A stretch of 64,000 bases of DNA from Streptacidiphilus jiangxiensis (GTDB lineage Bacteria > Actinomycetota > Actinomycetes > Streptomycetales > Streptomycetaceae): positions 62,001 through 126,000 of the forward strand of contig NZ_FOAZ01000022.1 in NCBI RefSeq assembly GCF_900109465.1, written 5' to 3'. Positions 1 to 7,148 of this stretch are shown in pieces; within the stretch, counting starts at the first letter, position 1, and the number at the start of each line of letters is the position of its first letter. Below the pieces are notes generated by a model. That model was not told the origin of the DNA. It saw only the letters and a program-made list of their open reading frames with translations, and did no database searches. The position numbers and the translations under genes were made by a program.

Positions 1-2
1 CG

Positions 3-377
3 CTGACCCGCACCGCGGGGCTGCGCCTGGACCACGGCGGCGTCGGCCTGCTGCTGCGCAGCTGGCAGCCCTACGCCGTGGTGGCGATCGGCGTCATCGG
101 ACTGATCCTGGTGCAGAGCGCCTTCGAGTCGGCGCCGCTGAAGATGTCACTGCCCGCACTGACCGCGGCGCAGCCGCTCGCGGGCATCGCCTGCGGGGTC
201 GGCTTCCTGGGCGATCGGCTGACCCTCACTCCGGTCGCCCTGGCCGGTGAGGCCTTCGGGATGCTCTGCATCGTCCTCGGCGTGGTGGTCATCGGGCGTC
301 ACCCGGCCCTGCCCGACGCATGCCCGCACGCGATGCGGCAGCAGACCGGCACCGACCGGGAGATGACCTACCGGTAG
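3..377 (+). CDS. DMT-family (EamA-like) transporter, C-terminal part
   Basis: This gene is cut by the window edge; 124 C-terminal residues are visible, in frame from base 3. They contain two or three hydrophobic helices (around AVVAIGVIGLILVQSAF and the later PLAGIACGVGF and FGMLCIVLGVVVIG stretches) and a short charged, hydrophilic tail. The helix pattern and the phrase QSAFESAPLKMSLPA resemble the last part of drug/metabolite transporter-family membrane proteins in actinobacteria. The substrate cannot be told. It ends 269 bases before a TetR gene on the same strand, which could regulate it, although there is no direct evidence for that. Confidence 0.6.
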   Translation: MTRTAGLRLDHGGVGLLLRSWQPYAVVAIGVIGLILVQSAFESAPLKMSLPALTAAQPLAGIACGVGFLGDRLTLTPVALAGEAFGMLCIVLGVVVIGRHPALPDACPHAMRQQTGTDREMTYR

Positions 378-614
378 GACGCGTCCGCTAGCTCCGTCGC
401 CCCGTCGGGCCGGCGGACGCCGCGCGGGCCGAACCCGCGCATCCACGGCGCCCCAGTGGTCGTCACGGGCCTCCTGGCGGCCACCGACGACGCGGGCGAT
501 CGGGGACAGCGGGAAGGGCGTTGCGGTGCTCATGGCAGGCACGCGGGACGGGGGCGACGGTGGTGCGTCCCGCCGGCCCCCCGGGCCGGCCGAGGGCGTG
601 GGTGCCGCGCGTAT

Positions 615-631
615 ATTGACGCCAGGCCAAT
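615..631. promoter_or_regulatory. possible operator in front of the TetR gene
   Basis: ATTG and CAAT arms flank nine bases immediately upstream of the TetR start at 647. The position suits autoregulation, but the arms are only four bases long. The rest of the 378-646 gap shows no gene or strong structure. Confidence 0.2.
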
Positions 632-646
632 GAGCGCGGGAGCACG

Positions 647-1285
647 ATGTCACCACGGCGGGCGGCAGTCAACGAAGTCATGCGGGCCCGGTCCCGCGAG
701 CGCATCATGCAGGCGGCCGTGGAGCTGATCGGGCGTCGTGGCTTCAACCAGGTGACGCTCGCCGACATCGCGGAGCGGGCCGGGGTCGCCCGCGGCCTGG
801 TCTCGTACTACTTCCCCGGCAAGCGCTTCCTGCTGCAGACCGCGATGCACCGGCACATGCACACCACTCTCGCGGCGGCGCTGCGCCCGCTGGGCGACCC
901 GGCGAGCCCGGCGCACACCGACGACCCGGACGCCTGGCTGGCCACCGCGATCGACGCGGTCACCGGCCTGGCGGTGGACGAGCCGACGCTGATGCGGACA
1001 CACCTGTCGCTGATCCTGGCACCGTTGGACGGGGTGTTCGTGCAGGACGAGGAGCAGCAGGAGCTCGGTCGGCTGCTGCAGGAGGTGCTGCGCCGGCGCG
1101 GCTCGACCGATCCGGCCGCGGAGCACGCGGTGCTGCGGAGCGCGCTGATGGGCGCGTGCATCGGCATGCTGCTGCCGGGGGCCGAGTCGCCGGCCGCGTT
1201 GATCCGCGCGGACCTGTTCGCCCGCTACGGCCTGGACCCCGACCTCGGGCCCCGCCACGGCGGGACCGGGCTCACGCCTCCTTGA
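647..1285 (+). CDS. TetR/AcrR-family transcriptional regulator
   Basis: A 212-residue one-component repressor. The N-terminal helix-turn-helix spans roughly residues 15-60, with the family signature in RERIMQAAVELIGRRG, VTLADIAERAGVARGLVSYYF and the following phenylalanine/lysine turn. The rest is the variable helical ligand-binding and dimerisation domain, so the inducer cannot be predicted. The ATG at 647 has a modest GGGAG ribosome site just upstream. Its 3' end overlaps the convergent XRE gene by 14 bases. Likely targets are itself and neighbours such as the transporter upstream (inference). Confidence 0.9.
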   Translation: MSPRRAAVNEVMRARSRERIMQAAVELIGRRGFNQVTLADIAERAGVARGLVSYYFPGKRFLLQTAMHRHMHTTLAAALRPLGDPASPAHTDDPDAWLATAIDAVTGLAVDEPTLMRTHLSLILAPLDGVFVQDEEQQELGRLLQEVLRRRGSTDPAAEHAVLRSALMGACIGMLLPGAESPAALIRADLFARYGLDPDLGPRHGGTGLTPP

Positions 1286-2135
1286 GCAGCCCCGACAGCA
1301 GCTCGACCGTCTGCTCCGGCGTCAGGCTGTCGACGCTGAGGCGTTCCATCACCTGGATGTAGGCGTCCACGTCGTCACGCTTGTCGAGGTAGAGCGCGCT
1401 GGTGAGCTGCTCCAGGTAGACCACGTCCGGCAGGTCCTGCTCGGGGAAGCGGAGGATGGAGAACGCGCCCGTCTCGGCGGCGTGACCGCCGAACCGGAAG
1501 GGCATCACCTGGAGGACGATGTTGGGCAGTTCGGAGACCTCGATCAGGTGCTGGACCTGGGCCCGCATCACGTCGCGGCCGCCGATGGGACGGCGCAGCG
1601 CGGCCTCGTCGATGACGGCCCACAGGCGCGGGCCGGTGCCCTCGGTGATCATGCGCTGGCGGCGCATCCGGAGGTCGACGCGGTGCTCGATCTCCTCGGA
1701 CTGCATGTGCGGGCGGTTGAGGCCCATGATGGAGCGGGCGTACTCGGGGGTCTGCAGCAGGCCGGGGATGAACTGCACCTCGTAGGTGCGGATCAGGGCC
1801 GCGGACTCCTCCAGGCCGACGTAGGTCTGGAACCAGTTGGGCATGGCGTCGCTGAAACTGTGCCACCACCCGTTCTGGTTGGCCTCGCGAACCAGCGTCA
1901 GCAGCTGGCCGCGCTCGGACTCGTCGACCCCGTACAGGCTGAGCAGATCCACGACGTCCCGCTCCTTGAAGCTGACGCGCCCCAACTCCATGCGGGAGAT
2001 CTTCGATTCGGAGGCCCGGATCGTGTAGCCGGCGTCCTCGCGCGAGATGCCCTTGGCCTCACGCAGGCGACGCAGCTGGGAGCCGAGGAGGATGCGGCGG
2101 ACCATCGAACCGCCCCCCGGCTGAACCGTGGTCAT
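1272..2135 (-). CDS. XRE-family regulator with DUF5753 (WhiJ-like)
   Basis: A 287-residue DNA-binding protein. The helix-turn-helix is at about residues 17-75 (LGSQLRRLREAKGISREDAG, then ASESKISRMELGR). It is followed by the DUF5753 domain typical of Streptomyces WhiJ-like regulators (YEVQFIPGLLQTPEYAR, then DLRMRRQRMI and the LPNIVLQVMPF core). The ATG at 2135 is preceded by GTGGAGG at good spacing. It is divergent from an HATPase gene, with a DUF397 gene beyond; this trio is a recurrent actinobacterial developmental or antibiotic-control module. In the model system (WhiJ) the XRE protein represses and the DUF397 protein relieves repression. That function here is inferred from family and context. 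Confidence 0.9.
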   Translation of the reverse strand: MTTVQPGGGSMVRRILLGSQLRRLREAKGISREDAGYTIRASESKISRMELGRVSFKERDVVDLLSLYGVDESERGQLLTLVREANQNGWWHSFSDAMPNWFQTYVGLEESAALIRTYEVQFIPGLLQTPEYARSIMGLNRPHMQSEEIEHRVDLRMRRQRMITEGTGPRLWAVIDEAALRRPIGGRDVMRAQVQHLIEVSELPNIVLQVMPFRFGGHAAETGAFSILRFPEQDLPDVVYLEQLTSALYLDKRDDVDAYIQVMERLSVDSLTPEQTVELLSGLLKEA

Positions 2136-2478
2136 TCCGTCGAACCTCCACCCACTGGCAACAGGGCCAGTCTGCCACTGTCAGGCACTGTCCGGGCGCG
2201 CATCGTGCCCGGTTGTTCACGCGTCGGTCAAGATTGGCGCGCGGACATGCCCTCGTCATCGCACTGTGCAATCACATGATGACACTCTGCACGGGAATCT
2301 GCACGTGCATCTGCAAGACATGCGGATGCACGTGAATCCACTCTTGCATCTGACGTATGCGAAGAGGACCATGGGACGCGTGCACCTGCACGCCCCGAGG
2401 CAATCCGCCGAGAACGCCGAGATTCCGCCCCGCACGCCGACACCGGACGGGGCCGCGCCCGCATGGGAGGAGCTCTTC
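2136..2478. promoter_or_regulatory. divergent control region with iterated 12-bp TGCA repeats
   Basis: This gap separates the XRE gene from the HATPase gene. Three adjacent 12-mers beginning CTGCA lie at 2287 (CTGCACGGGAAT), 2299 (CTGCACGTGCAT) and 2311 (CTGCAAGACATG), with a related ATGCACGTGAAT at 2326. The perfect palindrome TGCACGTGCA at 2300-2309 also occurs upstream of the DUF397 gene (3411-3420). This is the best candidate binding region for the XRE protein. The frame is open from 2128, but the only strong ribosome site is that before 2479, so the stretch is treated as non-coding leader. Confidence 0.6.
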
Positions 2479-3000
2479 ATGGGCCTGAGCCCGGCGGTGG
2501 CAGCGGACCGTGAGTCGATCGTGAGCTGTGCGCTGGCGCCGCGGCACGAATCGGTCCGCACGGCACGCGAGTTCACCCGGCTGACGCTCAACCGCTGGGA
2601 GTGCGGCGAGCTCTTCGACGACGTCGCCCTGGTGGCAAGCGAGTTGGTGACCAACGCGCTGCGCTACGGCCTCCCCTCGGTGGTGCCCGAGCAGCGCGGC
2701 AGCTGGCCCCGGCGCGGCGCGGCAAGCCCGATCGGCGACCGGATGGACGCCGCCCTGGACGCCGATCAGGACGCGGTGCACCCCCTGATCCGGCTCAGCC
2801 TGGTCCGCAACGACCCACAGGTGGTCTGTGCCGTCAGCGACCCGAGCGAGCGGGGCCCGGTCCCGCGCGAGGCCGACTGGATAGCGGAGTCCGGACGCGG
2901 CCTGCACCTGGTGGAGTCCTTCAGCAAGTCCTGGGGCTGGCACCCGATCGCCGTCGGCAAGGTGGTCTGGGCAGCCTTCGAGCACCGTGTCCGGGACTGA
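2479..3000 (+). CDS. ATP-binding protein, HATPase_c anti-sigma-factor-kinase-like
   Basis: A 173-residue protein of the small GHKL ATPase family common beside WhiJ-like regulators. The N box is in DVALVASELVTNALRYG. A later G box (ESGRGLHLVESFSKSWGW) completes the ATP pocket. The start at 2479 is chosen because GGAGGAG lies six bases upstream and gives the usual family length; upstream ATGs at 2326 and 2371 would add an unconserved leader. Between N and G boxes is an unconserved insert containing WPRRGAASPIGDRMDAALDA. Such proteins resemble SpoIIAB/RsbW, but a partner sigma factor is not evident here. Confidence 0.85.
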   Translation: MGLSPAVAADRESIVSCALAPRHESVRTAREFTRLTLNRWECGELFDDVALVASELVTNALRYGLPSVVPEQRGSWPRRGAASPIGDRMDAALDADQDAVHPLIRLSLVRNDPQVVCAVSDPSERGPVPREADWIAESGRGLHLVESFSKSWGWHPIAVGKVVWAAFEHRVRD

Positions 3001-3025
3001 GGTCCCACCCGACCTGGAGACCAAG

Positions 3026-3061
3026 GGGGAAGGCCCGGGAGCGAGCTCCCGGGCCTTCCCC
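3026..3061. terminator. strong bidirectional hairpin terminator
   Basis: Two perfectly complementary 17-base arms (3026-3042 and 3045-3061; GGGGAAGGCCCGGGAGC and its complement) are separated by two bases. The hairpin lies between the convergent HATPase and DUF397 genes and can stop transcription of both. There is no U-tract, which is usual in this genus. A tandem ATGGCTGCTTC duplication follows at about 3065-3086. Confidence 0.8.
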
Positions 3062-3104
3062 TTCATGGCTGCTTCATGGCTGCTTCACTGCTGCACCACT
3101 GCGC

Positions 3105-3341
3105 TCACTCGGCGAGGTGGTCGAACTCCCCGGCCTTCACGCCGTGCAGGAGGGCGACGATCTCCGCCTTGGTGTAGATGAGGGCCGGCCCGTCGGGAAA
3201 GCGGGAGTTGCGGACCGCGACGTCCCCGTCGGCCAGCCGCGCCAGCTCGACGCAGTTGCCCTGCGAGTTGCTCATCCGAGCCTTCTGCCAGACCACTCCC
3301 TCAAGTTCCGTGGCGGCGATGCCGTTGTGGATGCGACGCAT
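3105..3341 (-). CDS. DUF397 protein (WhiJ-partner-like)
   Basis: A 78-residue protein with the DUF397 signature: a tryptophan-lysine pair (VVWQKARMSNSQGNCVELA), then a short strand with GDVAVRNSRFPDGPALIYT and the C-terminal AEIVALLHGVKAGEFD. The ATG at 3341 has GGGGAG at good spacing; an upstream in-frame ATG at 3389 lacks this. Small DUF397 proteins are thought to bind and antagonise the partner XRE/DUF5753 regulator (known for WhiJ-type pairs; inferred here). It is transcribed from its own promoter region, which carries the same TGCACGTGCA palindrome as the XRE/HATPase control region. Confidence 0.9.
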   Translation of the reverse strand: MRRIHNGIAATELEGVVWQKARMSNSQGNCVELARLADGDVAVRNSRFPDGPALIYTKAEIVALLHGVKAGEFDHLAE

Positions 3342-3726
3342 AGGTATCTCCCCGGATCGTGCGAGCGGTGCACCATGCAGCGGTCTCACTGCCGGTGATG
3401 ATATCGCCAGTGCACGTGCACGTGCAGGTGCTTATGCGTGTGCACATGCGTTTACATGAGGTGACAGATTCCTTTACACAGCAGGGAGTTGACCGCCCGA
3501 AACGGGCAAATCCGGGCGGACGGTTGTCGCTCTCGGCTACCGGCGCACTGCGGGGCGCCAACAACGGCCCTCATGATCGACAGCATGGAGCTCCCCCGTG
3601 ACACACAGTCAGTAATCATGTGTCTCTTCCATCTATGTGACGCTGCTCACGCTCGCTCGGTTCAAACGGCAGGTATAAGGGGACCCGCCTCCCTTACGGC
3701 GAACGGATGACCTACGATCGTCCCCC
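3342..3726. promoter_or_regulatory. control region between DUF397 and CbiX-like genes
   Basis: Overlapping TGCACGTGCA palindromes lie at 3411-3420 and 3417-3426 (the second ends in AGG), with further TGCA units at 3369, 3376 and 3441. These match the repeats upstream of the HATPase gene. Further right, TGTGACGCTGCTCAC at 3636-3650 resembles a Crp-type site. TACGAT at 3713-3718 could be a -10 element placing transcription start almost at the ATG of the CbiX-like gene, which has no clear ribosome site and may be leaderless. No convincing gene is present. Confidence 0.45.
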
Positions 3727-4572
3727 ATGAGCACTGCCGCGACTCCCAGCACGCCGCTGCCCGTCCGTACGCCCAGCGCCCGTGCGAAGGGGCGCCACCG
3801 CCGCCCCGAGCGTCCCGAGCTGCCCGAGGGCGCCCCGACGCTGCTGCTCGCGATCCCCGCGCCGGCCTCGCCCGAGGCCCGTCAGCTGGCCGAGGAGATC
3901 GCGACGCTGATCCGGCTGGAGCACCCCGGCATCGAGGTCTCCCCCGCGTACCTGACGGCAGGTGAGGAGGACGGCCCGTACACCATGCGTGGCCTCTCCG
4001 ACGTGCTGACGGCCGCTGTGGAGGCTCAGACGCCTCCCGTGGTCGTTCCCCTCTCCCCCGGCCCCTGCGCGGAGCTGGACGCCCTGCTGGCGCCCTTCGA
4101 GGGCGTCCAGCGCACGGACACCCTCGGCCCGCACCCGCTGCTGGCCGAGGCCGTCCATGTGCGCCTCTCCGAGGCGGGCCTCGCACGCGCGGACCGGGCG
4201 CGCCTGTTCGCCATCAACACGTCCGCCGACGGCATCGTGCTGGCCGGCACGGGCGGCGCCGAGGCGCTGGAGCTCGCCGAGGTCACCGCGGTCCTGCTGG
4301 CCGCCCGCCTGGCCGTCCCGGTCGTCGCCGCGTCCCTCGACTCCGCGGAGACCGTCGCGGCCGCGGTGACCCACCTGCGCGACTCCGGCTGCGTGCAGCC
4401 GGCCCTCGCCCCCTACCTCCTCGGCCCGGAGGTCTCCCCGGAGGCCCTCAAGGCCGTCGCCGAGGCCATCGACTGCGCGGCGGCCGAGCCGATCGGCGCG
4501 TACGCGGCCGTGGCCCGCCTGGCCCTGGGCCTCTACCTGGGCACGCTCGGCATCGACGCCGAGAACCTGTAG
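3727..4572 (+). CDS. CbiX/sirohydrochlorin-chelatase-like protein
   Basis: A 281-residue protein with two repeated alpha/beta halves like the class II chelatase fold: an N-terminal half around LLLAIPAPASPEARQLAEEIATLI with PVVVPLSPGPCAELDALLA, and a second half around INTSADGIVLAGTGGAEALELAEVTAVLLA. Streptomyces chelatase-like proteins of this type are often annotated as CbiX-related. The usual metal-ligand histidine near the first strand is not visible (PAPASP occupies the typical HGS-like position), so catalytic activity is doubtful. The basic, low-complexity first 35 residues are probably disordered. It stands alone, with a hairpin terminator just downstream. Confidence 0.6.
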   Translation: MSTAATPSTPLPVRTPSARAKGRHRRPERPELPEGAPTLLLAIPAPASPEARQLAEEIATLIRLEHPGIEVSPAYLTAGEEDGPYTMRGLSDVLTAAVEAQTPPVVVPLSPGPCAELDALLAPFEGVQRTDTLGPHPLLAEAVHVRLSEAGLARADRARLFAINTSADGIVLAGTGGAEALELAEVTAVLLAARLAVPVVAASLDSAETVAAAVTHLRDSGCVQPALAPYLLGPEVSPEALKAVAEAIDCAAAEPIGAYAAVARLALGLYLGTLGIDAENL

Positions 4573-4589
4573 CCACTGCACTCACGGAC

Positions 4590-4629
4590 GTTGCAACACC
4601 CGGAGCCTCGCGCCCCTGGGTGTTGCAAC
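4590..4629. terminator. hairpin terminator
   Basis: Perfect 12-base arms GTTGCAACACCC (4590-4601) and its complement (4618-4629) enclose a 16-base loop. It lies between the convergent CbiX-like gene and the end of the maltose regulator operon. The loop contains the minus-strand CCCAGGGGCGCGAGG sequence of the dispersed repeat family. Confidence 0.75.
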
Positions 4630-4639
4630 GGTCGGGTCC

Positions 4640-4880
4640 TGCGGGCTCTCCGGCTCCTGAGCCGGAACGCACCGAGGGCCGCCAGGACGGCGGTCAGCGC
4701 GGTGCAGCTGATCCAGGCGGAGCCGTCGCCCGGCATGTGGACGTTGCCGCCGCCCGCGTCGACGGTGCGCCGACCGGGTGGGGACGAGCTTGGTGAGGCC
4801 GAGCGCGAGCCCGAACCGCAGGGCGGTCCCGGCGATCCAGCGCCGGCGGAAGCGTCGGAACTCCCCCGCGCCCGTGCCGT
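4640..4880 (-). pseudogene. possible remnant of a small membrane protein gene
   Basis: Most of the 4573-4899 gap carries minus-strand, coding-like sequence split between two frames. One frame gives FRRRWIAGTALRFGLALGLT followed by KLVPTR; another then gives WISCTALTAVLAALGAFRLR followed by SRRARR. Each looks like a hydrophobic helix with basic flanks, but no single frame joins them and no start with a ribosome site is seen. It may be a decayed gene. Chance open frames in GC-rich DNA are the alternative. Confidence 0.25.
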
Positions 4881-4899
4881 ACGCGTCAGTCGGTCGCGC

Positions 4900-5919
4900 T
4901 CAGGAAGCCGCCGCGCCCGTCGAACCGCGGACGACCAGCTCGGGCTGGAAGACGAACTCGCCGCGCTGCGCCGGGTTGCCGCCGATCTCCTCGAGCAGGA
5001 CGTTGACCGCGGCCGCGCCCATCGCCTCGACCGGCTGGCGGATGGTGGTCAGCGGCGGGTCGGCGAAGGCGATCAGCGGCGAGTCGTCGAAGCCGACGAC
5101 GGAGACGTCCTTGGGGACGGAGAGGCCGCGGGCGCGGGCGCCGCGGATCGCGCCGAAGGCCATCAGGTCGCTGCCGCACACGATCGCCGTGCAGCCCTTG
5201 TCGAGCAGGACGTTCGCCGCGGCCTGGCCGCCCTCGACGGTGAAGAGCGAGTGCTGGATCAGCCCCTGCGCCTCCCCCTCGGACAGGCCCAGCACCTCGC
5301 GCAGCGCGGCGACGAAGCCCTCCTCCTTGCGCAGGACGGGCACGAAGCGGGAGGGGCCGACCGCCAGGCCGATCCGCTCGTGGCCGAGGCCGGCCAGGTG
5401 GCGGACGGCCATCCACATCGCGGCGCGGTCGTCCGGGGAGATGAACGGCGCGGAGACCTTCTCGCTGAAGCCGTTGATCATCACGAAGGGGACGCCCTGC
5501 CCCTGCAGCCTGTCGTAGCGCGCCGTGTCGGCCGTCGTGTCCGCGTGCAGACCGGAGACGAAGACGATGCCGGTCACCCCGCGCTCGACCAGCATCTCGA
5601 CCAGCTCGTCCTCGGTCGAGCCGCCGGGCGTCTGGGTGCACAGCACGGGCGTGTAGCCGTAGCGGGTCAGCACCTGCTCGATGACCTGGGCCAGCGCCGG
5701 GAAGATCGGGTTGCTCAACTCCGGGGTGATCAGCCCGATCAGGCCCGCGCTGCGCTGCCGCAGGCGGGTGGGGCGCTCGTAGCCGAGCACGTCGAGGGCG
5801 GCCAGCACCGTCTGACGCGTCGCCGCCGCCACTCCGGGCTTTCCGTTCAGCACACGGGAGACGGTGGCCTCACTGACCCCCGCCTGCGCCGCGATGTCCG
5901 CCAACCGCGCTGTGTTCAC
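4900..5919 (-). CDS. LacI-family regulator, MalR-like paralogue 1
   Basis: A 339-residue repressor. The LacI DNA-binding head is at residues 4-60 (ARLADIAAQAGVSEATVSRV, then NGKPGV), followed by the hinge and a periplasmic-binding-protein-like sugar domain ending in VVGFDDSPLIAFADPPLTTI. It shares long identical stretches with the second LacI regulator at 7148-8221 (PVLCTQTPGGSTEDELV and VERGVTGIVFVSGLHADT occur in both), so the two are recent paralogues. It is the last gene of the maltose operon, 11 bases after the MFS gene. Maltose or maltodextrin is the likely effector by context. Confidence 0.9.
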   Translation of the reverse strand: MNTARLADIAAQAGVSEATVSRVLNGKPGVAAATRQTVLAALDVLGYERPTRLRQRSAGLIGLITPELSNPIFPALAQVIEQVLTRYGYTPVLCTQTPGGSTEDELVEMLVERGVTGIVFVSGLHADTTADTARYDRLQGQGVPFVMINGFSEKVSAPFISPDDRAAMWMAVRHLAGLGHERIGLAVGPSRFVPVLRKEEGFVAALREVLGLSEGEAQGLIQHSLFTVEGGQAAANVLLDKGCTAIVCGSDLMAFGAIRGARARGLSVPKDVSVVGFDDSPLIAFADPPLTTIRQPVEAMGAAAVNVLLEEIGGNPAQRGEFVFQPELVVRGSTGAAAS

Positions 5920-5930
5920 GGCACCGAAGC

Positions 5931-7148
5931 CTATTGCACGGACAGCCGTTCGCCCGATGTTTCTTCCAGGTCAGAGGCCGCGGATCGGCGCGGCAGACGG
6001 AACGAGAGCGCCAGAGCGGCCAGTGCCGCCACCGCGGGGACGTGGTAACCGGTGCCGGGCGGTGCGTGGTCGACGAGCCGGCCGCCCACCGCCGTGCCCG
6101 CGGAGATGCCCACGAGCAGGCCGGTCGTGGTCCAGGTGAAGCCCTCCGTCAGGCGTGACGGCGGCACCAGCTCCGCGACCAGGCCCATGCTGGTGGACAT
6201 GGTCGGCGCCGTGGCGAAGCCCGCGACCAGCAGGATCGCGCCGACCGTCCACAACCCGCCGGCGAGCGGCAGCGGCGCCAGCGTCGCCGTCATCGCGGCC
6301 AGCGCCCACCGCAACCGGACGACGGCGGGTCCGCGGGGCCGCCACAGGCCCAGCAGCACGCCGGAGAGCGCGGAGCCGAGCGCGTAGCAGGCCAGCACCA
6401 GGCCCGCCGCGGCCTTGTGGCCGTGCGCCTGGGCGAAACCGATCGTGGTGATCTCCATGGTGCCGAAGACGACGCCGGTGGCCGTCAGCATCAGCACCAG
6501 TGCGGCGACGCCCGGCGCGCGCAGCGCACTGCCGGAGGCGGCGGCCGCCACGGGACCGGCCGGAGGCGGCTCGGTGCGGCGCTGGGCGGCCAGGGCCAGC
6601 ACGCCCACGAGCGAGAGCGTGCCCGCCGTCAGGTAGCCGGTGAGCGGCGAGATGCCGGTGGCGAGCGCGGTCGCGGCCAGCGGGCCGAGGACGAAGCAGA
6701 GTTCGTCGACGACTCCCTCGTAGGCGTAGGCGGTGTGCAGCACCGCCTGGTCGCCGCGATGCAGGTGGGCCCAGCGGGCGCGGGCCAGCGAGCCGGTGTT
6801 CGGGCCGAGGCCGCTGACGACGCAGCCGAGCAGGTAGAGCCCGACGGGGGCGCGCAGCTCCAGCGCGAGCAGGACGCCCACACCACCGAGGGTGGCCAGC
6901 ACCGCGGCGGGCACGGCGACCCGGGACTGGCCGTAGCGGTCCACCAGGCGGGCCTGCCAGGGCCCCGCCAGGGCGACGGTGACCAGCGCGGCGGCGCCGC
7001 CGAGCCCCGCCAGGCTGTAGGAGCCGTGGAGCGAGGTGACCAGCAGCGTCGCCGCCAGCGAGGACATGCCGACGGGGAAGCGCGCCACCAGCACGGCCAG
7101 CGTGAAGCCGACCGCGCCGCGTGGCGCGAACAGGGCGCGGTAGGACAT
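5931..7148 (-). CDS. MFS transporter
   Basis: A 405-residue protein with about 12 hydrophobic segments in two blocks of six, separated by a hydrophilic loop (QRRTEPPPAGP). A basic loop after the second helix (ARLVDRYGQSRV) is the usual major-facilitator motif position. The ATG at 7148 overlaps the TGA of the upstream LacI gene by one base (TGATG), implying coupled translation; the longer open frame upstream is antisense or overlapping noise. The position between two maltose-type regulators suggests sugar or sugar-product export, but the substrate cannot be read from sequence. Confidence 0.85.
   Translation of the reverse strand: MSYRALFAPRGAVGFTLAVLVARFPVGMSSLAATLLVTSLHGSYSLAGLGGAAALVTVALAGPWQARLVDRYGQSRVAVPAAVLATLGGVGVLLALELRAPVGLYLLGCVVSGLGPNTGSLARARWAHLHRGDQAVLHTAYAYEGVVDELCFVLGPLAATALATGISPLTGYLTAGTLSLVGVLALAAQRRTEPPPAGPVAAAASGSALRAPGVAALVLMLTATGVVFGTMEITTIGFAQAHGHKAAAGLVLACYALGSALSGVLLGLWRPRGPAVVRLRWALAAMTATLAPLPLAGGLWTVGAILLVAGFATAPTMSTSMGLVAELVPPSRLTEGFTWTTTGLLVGISAGTAVGGRLVDHAPPGTGYHVPAVAALAALALSFRLPRRSAASDLEETSGERLSVQ

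Noticed and set aside
2128-2478. Longer N-terminus for the HATPase protein
   Set aside because: The extra residues are unconserved in style, run through the operator repeats and lack a good ribosome site, whereas 2479 has GGAGGAG.
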